Of a stretch of 64,000 nucleotides of DNA, positions 56,916 through 64,000 are shown one piece after another. Numbering within the stretch: position 1 is the stretch's first letter; every line of letters starts with the position of its first letter. The notes beneath the pieces are model-generated. The model was not told the DNA's origin and ran no database searches. It saw nothing but the letters and a program-made list of their open reading frames with translations. Source of the DNA: Halorubellus litoreus (lineage in GTDB: Archaea; Halobacteriota; Halobacteria; Halobacteriales; Natrialbaceae); NCBI RefSeq assembly GCF_037081675.1, contig NZ_JAZAQL010000003.1, positions 434,001-498,000 of the forward strand, in the 5' to 3' direction. The translations under genes and the position numbers were made by a program.

Positions 56916-58601
56916 TCAGACGCTCGAATTGGTGCAGTCGTCGGCGGCGGACCGAGCAATCGTGAGCGAGATGGGGTCCGCCCCTCCGGTGTGATAGACG
57001 ACGTGGCTCGTGATCATCGTGGCCTCGAGTCGTGGTGGCGGGACGACGGCGGCGGTCTGTGGGTAGCGTTGTGCACCGGTCGTCGACCACGATGCCTGGA
57101 CGAGCATCGGGCACCCGGGGGGTGGACTTCCCGTGAGGTAGGCGTCCGTCGGCCCTCTCCGCCCGTCGCCCGCGCTCGTGTAGTACGGCGTCATCCGCGT
57201 GAGGTGGTCGTCGCTCGTCCACGCACCCGGGACGTGGCGTTCGGCGAACCCCGTGCTCTGGAGTTCCGCGGGGGTGGTGACGCCCTTGTACGGGAGGACG
57301 TCGAGGCCGCCGTAGGCTATCGGGATGCTGGCGACGCTCGCGAGGACGACGACGACGGCGAGCGCGCCGGCGGCCGTACGCGCCGACGGTCGCCTGCGGT
57401 CGAACCCTGGAATGTCGTCGAGGAGGCCTGTTCGAGTGCTGATGCGAGCGGCGGCGACGGCGGCTATCGTGACGACGGGGAGGTGCGAGAACGTCTGGAC
57501 GCGGTAGAGGGTGTTCAGGTAGTCGGCGGTGAGGGAGGCTGTCAGGGAGATGCCGACGAGGACGACGACGGCCGCGAGTCCGGCGAGGAGCGACGTCCCT
57601 TCGGTGGTGTCGAGCACGTCCGGGAGACCGTAGGCGAGGAGGACGACGAGGAGGACGAGCGGCGCGATCCCGTAGAGTATCGTTGGGTGCGTACTGGGGA
57701 GCCCGGGGAAGATGGGGGCGAGGGCGTTGACCGCGAGGACGACGAACCAGGTGAGGAGGACGCTCGCGAGGAGGGTACGCTTGGTGCTGTCGCGACGGCT
57801 GGTGAACCAGCGGAGGCCGATGGCGGCCAGGACGAGCCACGCAAGGATGAGACCGGGGACGGTGGTCAGTCGGTCCTGCTGGTTGATGCTGGCGTCGGTG
57901 AGTGTTTGCGTGGCGACGTTATACGTCGCGAAGTACGCGAAGAAGCCGATGGCGAGTGTACCGAGGGACCTGAGCCGCCCGAGTTCGGCAGAGTCGAGTG
58001 CAAGGACGGCGAGGAGGACGAGCGCGAGCGCGAGGACGAACGCGTCGAGGTTGTGGACGGCTGGAACCACGAGAAGCGTTGGCAGGGCGACGAACCACCA
58101 GCGGGCGTCACGTCGACTGGCGTACGCGACCGCGAGGAGCGCCAGTGGGACGAGCGCGAGCCCGAGAGTCTGTTCGTCCACCGGCATCGACCGGTGGAGG
58201 TAGAGGCCTTCGACGGCGAGGACTACCGCTGCGAGGACGGCCGCGTACCGGCGACCGAGTGCGTCGAGACGGGTACCGGCGGCGATGCGGCCCGCGAACG
58301 CTGCGGCGAGGAGTACTGGGACTGTGCCGACGACGGCGATAGCTGGTTGAGCGTGCCTGAGGGCGTCGAGGCCGGTGACGTGCGAGATGGTGGTGAGGAA
58401 ACTCGTGAACGCGAGTTCGTCGACGTGCATCCGCGAGAGCGGGAGGGAGCCGGTGCGAACGGTATCGTGGACGAAGCGAGCGTAGATGATGCCGTCCGGG
58501 TTGAACGGGAGCGGCGAGTGCCAGAGCGGCCACGTCCGGAGGGCGATACCGACGGTGAACGCGGCCGCGATACCGAGGACTGCCTGTCGTCGATTCATCA
58601 T
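56916..58601 (-). CDS. GT-C-fold membrane glycosyltransferase-like protein
   Basis: This is a 561-residue protein with about 12 membrane helices. The first external loop contains FNPDGIIYARF (near residues 33-43), the acidic motif position of GT39/oligosaccharyltransferase-like enzymes that use lipid-phosphate sugars. The C-terminal 140 residues are a soluble external domain (GVTTPAELQSTGFAERHVPG...). It overlaps the permease gene by ATGA. Donor sugar could come from the convergent DPM1-like gene; this is inference. The family assignment is by topology and motif only. Confidence 0.82.
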   Translation of the reverse strand: MMNRRQAVLGIAAAFTVGIALRTWPLWHSPLPFNPDGIIYARFVHDTVRTGSLPLSRMHVDELAFTSFLTTISHVTGLDALRHAQPAIAVVGTVPVLLAAAFAGRIAAGTRLDALGRRYAAVLAAVVLAVEGLYLHRSMPVDEQTLGLALVPLALLAVAYASRRDARWWFVALPTLLVVPAVHNLDAFVLALALVLLAVLALDSAELGRLRSLGTLAIGFFAYFATYNVATQTLTDASINQQDRLTTVPGLILAWLVLAAIGLRWFTSRRDSTKRTLLASVLLTWFVVLAVNALAPIFPGLPSTHPTILYGIAPLVLLVVLLAYGLPDVLDTTEGTSLLAGLAAVVVLVGISLTASLTADYLNTLYRVQTFSHLPVVTIAAVAAARISTRTGLLDDIPGFDRRRPSARTAAGALAVVVVLASVASIPIAYGGLDVLPYKGVTTPAELQSTGFAERHVPGAWTSDDHLTRMTPYYTSAGDGRRGPTDAYLTGSPPPGCPMLVQASWSTTGAQRYPQTAAVVPPPRLEATMITSHVVYHTGGADPISLTIARSAADDCTNSSV

Positions 58602-61567
58602 CGGTCACCTCGTTCGAGGAGCGATATCGGGTTGGCGCGGAGGACGGGGACGGCGGCGACGACGGTGCCGGCGAGCGCGAGCGCGAGCGCGGTCCCGGCG
58701 GTGATGGCGAGGAGACCGGGGGCCAGTCCGGGTGCGACGTCGACGCCGAACAGTCGGAGGAGCCCGCTGTGGTCGAGGGCGGCGACGGCGAGGCCGCTTG
58801 CGGCGACGGCGACGGCGGTGGTTACGGTGCCGATGCGGACTGCGTCACCGACGAGGACTCGGAGGACCTGCGTGCGGCTTGCGCCGACGGTCCGGTAGAC
58901 GCCGAGTTCGTGGTGCTTGGCGTGGACGTCGTACGCGAACGCGGCGGCGGTTCCGGCGACGGACATGAGTGCGGCGAACCCGAGGACGACGGCGAGCACG
59001 AGCTGGACGTTCCCGAAGACGGTCGCGATGGCGCGACCGATGCCGGTCGACCCGGCTCCGGTGCCGGCGCGCGAGGCGAGTGCGGCGGCGAGGCGGTCGT
59101 CGCCGCGGACGGCGAGCGCGTGCGAGACGACGGTGCGGCCGTCGACGGTCGCGGTGAACGCGTACGAACCGGGCGCGATTCGACCGGGTCGGGCGACGTA
59201 CCGGTCGCGACCACCTGCGGGGACGGTGACGGTTCGCGTCGTCTGGACGCCTGGCCCGCCGATCGAGACGGTCTCGGTCACGGACTGGTTCCAGGGGTTG
59301 GTGGCGACGAGTGCCGGCGTCGGTCGTGCGAGCGGCGTCACTGACGCCGGAGCGTTCCAGTCGTAGGTGAGCGACCGCGTCGCGTTCGCCGCTACCTCGA
59401 CGGTCGTGGTCGTCTCGTAGCCGTCGTGTTCGACGACGAGCGTTCTCGTCCCGGTGGTGGCGAAGGTTACGGTCGTCCGACCGTCGGCGCCGGTTTTCCG
59501 GGTCTGGTCGTCGAACGCGACGGTCGCGTTCGCCGGACTTCCCGAAAGCGTTCGGACGACGACGGTGAGCGTGGCGTTCGGTGGGACGCGGTCCGGGAGG
59601 CCCTCGACTGTGACCGCGTTCGGGGGGACGACGGAGACGGTTCGAGTCACGTCGCCGACCTCGACGGGCTGCTCGCCGGTCGCGTTCGGTGTCACCGTCC
59701 AGTCGAGCGTCGACGTCTCCGACGCAGGGACGTCGGCCTCGATGCGCGTGGTCGCGTCCCCGAAGCGAGCGGGTAGCGAGACCGACTGCGGTTCGTTCGT
59801 GGGGTTCAGGACGCTGGCGGTGACGCGCACGGGGTCGCCGACGGCGACTCGCTCGGGGACGGTGACGTCGATAACGCGGACCGAGTCGTCGCCGTCGACG
59901 CGGTCGTCGAGCCGAACGAAGTGCACGCTATCGTCGGCCTTCCCCGTGAGATGCCGGCTCGTGGGGAGGGAGACGACGAGCTGGTCGTCGTGGTATCCGG
60001 GCGCGTCGTAGCGGCCGACGACGTCGACGCTCGTGAACGCCGGCGTGGTGCTGCCACCGAGCGTGACGGTGTCGCCGACACCGAGGTCGAGCGTGGCCGC
60101 GAGGTCCGCGCCCACGACTGCTTCGTGACGCGCACTCGGCGTGCGTCCGGCTTCGATCGTCGCGTCACTGACGGCCGCGAATCGGTCGTACTCGGCGCCC
60201 CTGACGAGCGTCGCCCGTCCGTCGAGGACGGTGAACGCGAGCACCTCCGGACTCGCCTCGACGCCGCTCCCCTCGAAGACGCCCGCGTACGCCGTGGGGA
60301 CGTTACTCGCGACCGGGTGGACGGCGCCCGGTTCGGAGAGCGTCTGACCGCCGCCCGCGACCAGCGGGCCGAGCGCTCCCCCGACCGCGGCGACGACGAG
60401 CACGACCGTCACGAACACCGTGAGGGCACTCGCGGCCGGCCACAGGACGCGCCAGGACAGCACCGTCGGCGAGAACCGGCCGTCGGCGCTCTCGCGGTCC
60501 CGGTCGGCGTCGACGTGCGCGGGGTTCGCGAGCACCGACGGGAGTGCCGCGAGCGCGCCGGCGACGACGCCGAGCGCGAGCACGACGACGTACCCCGGAA
60601 GTAGCGTCGCCGCTATCTCCGCGGTGACGCGCGTCGTCAGCGACGTCGGCAGTCCGGCGAAGACGGCGACGTTCACCGCGGCGTTCGTGCCGATGACGCC
60701 GAACGCGTACCCGAGCGCGAGCCCGACGGCGACGAGGATGCCCGCACGCACGGCGAAGTCGACGAGGACGCGCCGGCGACTCCCGCCGGTGACGCGGATA
60801 ACCTTGATCGTCCGCCGGTGGTCGCGGACGGTCATCCGGGTCACGCTGAACACGATACCGGCGGTCAGGATGCCGACGCCGAGGGACGTCACGGTGAGGA
60901 GCGCTCGCACGCCGCGGGTCGCCGCCGCGAAGAACGCCAGTCCGCCCTGGAGTGGCGTTCCGTCGTTCGCGGCGACCGTCGACGCGTTCCGGATGACGTA
61001 CCCGCCGGTCGACTCGCTCGCCCGAACGCCGTCGGTCGAATCGACACCGCGAACCAGGTCGCTCCCACCGACGTACCAGTCCCCGGGAACGACCGTCCGA
61101 CCACCGTCCCTCGCGACCACGCGAACCGACCGCGTCGTCGACCCGCTGGGCACGATAACGGACGTCGTCTCCCCCGGGCGTTCGACCGACACCCCCCGCG
61201 GGGGCGGCCCCGGTAACGGCACGCCGACGGTGTCACGCACCCACGCCGCACTCGCGTTACTCGCCCCGACCAGTATCCGACGGTCGCCGTCGGCGCTCCC
61301 CCCGTCGACGCGCCCGCCGTCGACAGTCACCGCCGGGAGGTACACACCGTCCTCGACCGACTGGTCCTCCACGCCCTCGGATTCAGCGTCGACCGCGGAG
61401 ACGACGCCCGGCGTCCCGAAGTCCGCCGCGATAGCCGTCGTCTGGCCCGCGACCGCACCCGCCACCATGACCGTGCTCGTGAAGAACGCAACCGCGACCG
61501 CGACCGTCAGCACCGTCAGGTGATCGCGTCGAGAGAACTCGAACCAGAGCTGGCGGCGATACGACAT
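58598..61567 (-). CDS. FtsX/MacB-type ABC permease with large external domains
   Basis: This is a 989-residue protein. One N-terminal helix (LTVLTVAVAVAFFTSTVMVAG) precedes an external MacB-like periplasmic-type domain. FtsX helices lie near 215-345, and a linker helix near 375-400. A second external region contains two Ig/CARDB-like domains (VTVPERVAVGDPVRVTASVLN; TVEGLPDRVPPNATLTVVV). The final FtsX bundle ends with HAKHHELGVYRTVGASRTQVLRVLVGD and three helices. Such permeases need an ATP-binding partner, but none is encoded adjacent. It is followed by the GT-C gene (ATGA) and preceded by MoxR (9 nt gap). Confidence 0.9.
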   Translation of the reverse strand: MSYRRQLWFEFSRRDHLTVLTVAVAVAFFTSTVMVAGAVAGQTTAIAADFGTPGVVSAVDAESEGVEDQSVEDGVYLPAVTVDGGRVDGGSADGDRRILVGASNASAAWVRDTVGVPLPGPPPRGVSVERPGETTSVIVPSGSTTRSVRVVARDGGRTVVPGDWYVGGSDLVRGVDSTDGVRASESTGGYVIRNASTVAANDGTPLQGGLAFFAAATRGVRALLTVTSLGVGILTAGIVFSVTRMTVRDHRRTIKVIRVTGGSRRRVLVDFAVRAGILVAVGLALGYAFGVIGTNAAVNVAVFAGLPTSLTTRVTAEIAATLLPGYVVVLALGVVAGALAALPSVLANPAHVDADRDRESADGRFSPTVLSWRVLWPAASALTVFVTVVLVVAAVGGALGPLVAGGGQTLSEPGAVHPVASNVPTAYAGVFEGSGVEASPEVLAFTVLDGRATLVRGAEYDRFAAVSDATIEAGRTPSARHEAVVGADLAATLDLGVGDTVTLGGSTTPAFTSVDVVGRYDAPGYHDDQLVVSLPTSRHLTGKADDSVHFVRLDDRVDGDDSVRVIDVTVPERVAVGDPVRVTASVLNPTNEPQSVSLPARFGDATTRIEADVPASETSTLDWTVTPNATGEQPVEVGDVTRTVSVVPPNAVTVEGLPDRVPPNATLTVVVRTLSGSPANATVAFDDQTRKTGADGRTTVTFATTGTRTLVVEHDGYETTTTVEVAANATRSLTYDWNAPASVTPLARPTPALVATNPWNQSVTETVSIGGPGVQTTRTVTVPAGGRDRYVARPGRIAPGSYAFTATVDGRTVVSHALAVRGDDRLAAALASRAGTGAGSTGIGRAIATVFGNVQLVLAVVLGFAALMSVAGTAAAFAYDVHAKHHELGVYRTVGASRTQVLRVLVGDAVRIGTVTTAVAVAASGLAVAALDHSGLLRLFGVDVAPGLAPGLLAITAGTALALALAGTVVAAVPVLRANPISLLERGDR

Positions 61568-61576
61568 CGAGCGCGG

Positions 61577-62545
61577 TCAGTCCGACGCCGCGGAATCGGC
61601 CGTCGCCCCTTCCGGTGGGACGACCGACCCGAGGACGTCCTCGACGACGTCCTCTGGCGAGACGCCCCCGAGGTCGGCGTCGGTGTTCAGCACCATCCGA
61701 TGCCGGAGCGTCGGCAACGCGATCGCCTTCACGTCGTCCGGGATCACGTACTCTCGGCCGTGGATCGCCGCACGCGCCTTCCCCGCGTTCAGGAGCGTCA
61801 ACGCCGCACGCGGTGACGCACCGACGTCGACGTGCTCGTGCTCGCGGACCGCCCGCACCACGTCCAGGATGTACTCCTTCACCGGCGGCGCGACGTGCAC
61901 GGCCGCGACGACCTCGCGTAACTCGGCGACGTCACCCGACGACAACACCGGCTCGACGGACTCGGCGTCCAACGTGACGTCCGCGTCGAACCGGTCCAGA
62001 ATCCGGCGTTCGTCGTCCCGGGACGGCGTGTCGACGACGAGCTTGAACTGGAAGCGGTCGCGTTGCGCCTCCGGCAGCTCGAACGTCCCCTCCATCTCGA
62101 TGGGGTTCTGCGTCGCGATGACCATGAACGGCGTCGGGAGCGCGAGCGTCTCGCCCTCGATGGTGACGCGACGCTCCTGCATCGCCTCCAGGAGCGCGGA
62201 CTGGGTCTTCGGCGTCGCGCGATTGATCTCGTCGATGAGGAGGACGTTCGCGAATATCGGACCGCGCTGGAGCTGGAACTCGCCGGTCGCCTCCCGGTAG
62301 ACGTGCGTGCCCGTAACGTCCGCCGGCAGGACGTCCGGCGTCATCTGGATGCGGTTGTACTGGACGCCGACCGCGCGAGCGAACGCGTGGCCAGCGGTCG
62401 TCTTCGCGACCCCGGGAACGCCCTCCAGGAGGACGTGCCCGCGCGTCAGGAGCGCGACGGTGAACTGCTCGATAAGCTCGTCCTGTCCGATGAGGACGGT
62501 CTGGGTCTCGTCACGGAGCGCTTCGTACGCCTCGGCCGGGGTCAT
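61577..62545 (-). CDS. MoxR-family AAA+ ATPase
   Basis: This is a 322-residue AAA+ chaperone. Walker A is GVPGVAKTT (residues 42-50), Walker B is VLLIDEINRA (near 111-120), with sensor 1 at ATQNPIE and sensor 2 near SPRAALTLLNAGKARA. It drives remodelling or maturation of partner proteins with VWA, DUF58 or DUF4129 domains. It overlaps the DUF4350 gene by ATGA (62542-62545). DUF58 and DUF4129 partners are 10 kb away in the same window rather than adjacent, an unusual separation. The ATPase function is certain; client identity is inferred. Confidence 0.96.
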   Translation of the reverse strand: MTPAEAYEALRDETQTVLIGQDELIEQFTVALLTRGHVLLEGVPGVAKTTAGHAFARAVGVQYNRIQMTPDVLPADVTGTHVYREATGEFQLQRGPIFANVLLIDEINRATPKTQSALLEAMQERRVTIEGETLALPTPFMVIATQNPIEMEGTFELPEAQRDRFQFKLVVDTPSRDDERRILDRFDADVTLDAESVEPVLSSGDVAELREVVAAVHVAPPVKEYILDVVRAVREHEHVDVGASPRAALTLLNAGKARAAIHGREYVIPDDVKAIALPTLRHRMVLNTDADLGGVSPEDVVEDVLGSVVPPEGATADSAASD

Positions 62546-63633
62546 CGTTCGCCTTCATCGTTCTGCGACCGACGGTTAATACTTTGCGCGAGACGCTCGA
62601 CGCGGTCGGCGTCCCAGTCCGGGTGGCGGTCCCTGATGAACGCTCGGACGTCGTCGTCGCGAAGCGGCGTCCGCGGACGCTCCCGGCCGAGTCGGTCCTC
62701 GAGCGCGGCGAGTGGACTGACGCCCTCGAGGAGCGCGGCGGCGAGCGCGGCGAGTGGACTGACGCCCTCGAGGAGCGCGGCGGCGAGCGCGACGAGTACC
62801 GCGCCGACGGCGAGTTGCGCGAGCGCGGACTCCTCGAGGACGAGCACGAGGACGGCGAGCGGCGGGACGCCGCCCGCGTGCGAGTAGTCGAACGCCACCG
62901 GGCCGTCGTCCGCGAGCGCGACGACGAACGCGCGATTGTCCTGCCGGTCGAGCATCGTGTTGATGAACAGGCTCGGGTCGGAGACGACGACGACGGTGCC
63001 GTCACCGACGGACTCGGCCGTCACGACCGGGCGGGCGCCGAGCGTCTCGGCGTCGTCGAGCGCGTCGTTCCGGTTCACGTCCAGATAGCTGAACGACGAA
63101 CTCCGCGCGAGCACCCGCACGTCATCCGTCGCGTTCACCACGGACGGATAGTTGAGCGCGAGGCGGTCGACGCCGCGCGTGTACGTGCTGTTCGTGACGT
63201 TCGTGGCGAGGGGCATCGCGGGGGTCGCCCCGTACCGTCGCTCGTCGCGGAGCAGGCGGCCGTCTATCCTCGCCTCGGCACCGACGCCGGAGAGCAACGC
63301 GTTGGCGCCGCCACCGAAGTCCCCGGCGACGACGAGCGTCCCGCCGCGTTCGACGAACGCTCGCACCGCCGAGAGCGACGCCTGATCGTACTCGCTCACC
63401 GGCGACAACACCACCGCGGTCGCGTTCGACGAGAGCGACTCGTACGCCTCGGCGTCCCGAACGACGGTCGTCTCACCGTGTTCGGCAGCGAGCACGCGTG
63501 CGTCCTCGGACCCGTCCCACGCCGGGTTGTACCCCCCGAAGGCAGCGGTGGACGTGCTCCCGGCGTAGACGACGCCAGCGACGGCGACGAGCACGACGAA
63601 CGCCAGCACGTACTGCGGGAGCTCGACGCGCAT
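62542..63633 (-). CDS. DUF4350 domain membrane protein
   Basis: This is a 363-residue protein. An N-terminal helix (YVLAFVVLVAVAGVVYAG, near 8-25) is followed by an external DUF4350 domain (VVLSPVSEYDQASLSAVRAFVERGGTLVVAGDFGGGANALL, a ThuA/GATase-like fold). A second hydrophobic segment near 268-312 contains a perfect 14-residue duplication (LLEGVSPLAALAAA twice). The cytoplasmic tail has DVRAFIRDRHPDWD. DUF4350 proteins are regular partners of MoxR. The duplicated segment lengthens or destabilises the membrane anchor. The start is one base after the stop of the upstream small gene (63634). Confidence 0.92.
   Translation of the reverse strand: MRVELPQYVLAFVVLVAVAGVVYAGSTSTAAFGGYNPAWDGSEDARVLAAEHGETTVVRDAEAYESLSSNATAVVLSPVSEYDQASLSAVRAFVERGGTLVVAGDFGGGANALLSGVGAEARIDGRLLRDERRYGATPAMPLATNVTNSTYTRGVDRLALNYPSVVNATDDVRVLARSSSFSYLDVNRNDALDDAETLGARPVVTAESVGDGTVVVVSDPSLFINTMLDRQDNRAFVVALADDGPVAFDYSHAGGVPPLAVLVLVLEESALAQLAVGAVLVALAAALLEGVSPLAALAAALLEGVSPLAALEDRLGRERPRTPLRDDDVRAFIRDRHPDWDADRVERLAQSINRRSQNDEGER
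62708..62791. repeat. 42-bp perfect tandem duplication in the DUF4350 gene
   Basis: Bases 62708-62749 are repeated exactly at 62750-62791. The 42-bp unit preserves the frame and doubles a 14-residue hydrophobic segment of the membrane anchor. Confidence 0.92.
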
Positions 63634-63909
63634 CTAGAGGACCCCCGGCGGCAGTATCTCGAGGATGCGTCGAACGACGACGTACGCGAACGCGACGAGG
63701 CCCAGGCCGATGAGCCACTTCAACCGCGCCCGCCACGTGGGCGTCACGTTCAGCGGTGCCGTCAGTTCCACGACCACGAGGAACCCGATGAGGGTGGTCA
63801 CGAAGAACAGTTCGTACGCGAGGGCGTCCACCAATGCCAGGACGAGTGCACTCCCGAGCGCCCACGCCATCGTCCCGGCGACGAACCGTTGGCGACGCCG
63901 CGTCGTCAT
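63634..63909 (-). CDS. Small membrane protein of the MoxR operon
   Basis: This is a 91-residue protein with three hydrophobic segments (TMAWALGSALVLALVDALAYELFFVTTLIGFLVVVEL across about 13-49, and LKWLIGLGLVAFAYVVVRRIL near 64-84). The ATG at 63909 is chosen because CTTCTTATCACC on the minus strand (63933-63944) lies about 23 nt upstream, so the transcript is leaderless; an ATG at 63954 precedes that box. It is the promoter-proximal gene of the DUF4350-MoxR-permease-GT-C operon, with no gap to DUF4350. No family recognised. Confidence 0.82.
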   Translation of the reverse strand: MTTRRRQRFVAGTMAWALGSALVLALVDALAYELFFVTTLIGFLVVVELTAPLNVTPTWRARLKWLIGLGLVAFAYVVVRRILEILPPGVL

Positions 63910-64000
63910 CGCAAGGAACTCGTCCGGGCGGTGATAAGAAGGTGTCGTCTCCACAGCAGACCGCGCGTGCTACAGTCGCCCCGTTCCCGTCAGTCGTCGA

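Overview
The window is haloarchaeal chromosome (class Halobacteria). It is very GC-rich, its proteins are strongly acidic, starts are often leaderless with an A/T-rich box about 25-35 nt upstream, and it carries families largely confined to haloarchaea: DUF7344-type HTH proteins, HalOD1 output domains, a bacterioopsin-activator-type HTH, a PGF-CTERM surface protein and Tat-exported beta-helix proteins. I cannot name the genus. No rRNA, tRNA, CRISPR array or intact insertion sequence was seen.

Region 1 (about 1-24.5 kb) is a surface-glycan locus. It holds a truncated membrane glycosyltransferase-like gene, a GT4 transferase, a sulfatase, a cold-shock gene, and a minus-strand operon (Gfo/Idh/MocA dehydrogenase, nucleotide-sugar 6-dehydrogenase, DUF354 transferase, ribbon-helix-helix protein). 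These are followed by a polysaccharide deacetylase, a Tat protein of unknown function, an ATP-grasp ligase, a DegT-like aminotransferase, two Tat-exported beta-helix proteins (the second coupled to a GT2), a GNAT acetyltransferase, a flippase and a VWA/PGF-CTERM protein.

Region 2 (24.6-27.7 kb) is a copper-efflux patch: a CopB-type P1B ATPase, a SHOCT protein, a 17-residue remnant of a CopZ-like metal-binding domain and degenerate DNA. It looks like an insertion into the glycan locus.

Region 3 (27.8-37.1 kb) resumes the glycan locus. One operon is deacetylase, GT2, ATP-grasp, HAD; another is hexapeptide acetyltransferase, DegT aminotransferase, DUF457 membrane protein. A DUF7344 regulator, a small protein and a galE-like epimerase follow. 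The dehydrogenases of region 1 and the aminotransferase/acetyltransferase of region 3 together make a plausible UDP-2,3-diacetamido-uronic acid pathway. An octamer, CATAACAA, precedes both of those operons and several other glycan genes at roughly core-promoter distance.

Region 4 (34.3-48.4 kb) is regulator-rich. It has five DUF7344-type HTH proteins (three with two C-terminal membrane helices, two soluble), two HalOD1 proteins, a winged-helix protein, a 1007-residue PAS/GAF regulator with HTH domains at both ends, two universal stress proteins and several micro-proteins.

Region 5 (48.5-64 kb) is a MoxR-type envelope module in two halves. DUF58, two membrane proteins, DUF4129 and DUF1616 genes lie on one side; MoxR, DUF4350, a small membrane protein, an FtsX-like permease and a GT-C enzyme lie on the other. 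A zinc-ribbon micro-protein/GT2 operon sits between them.
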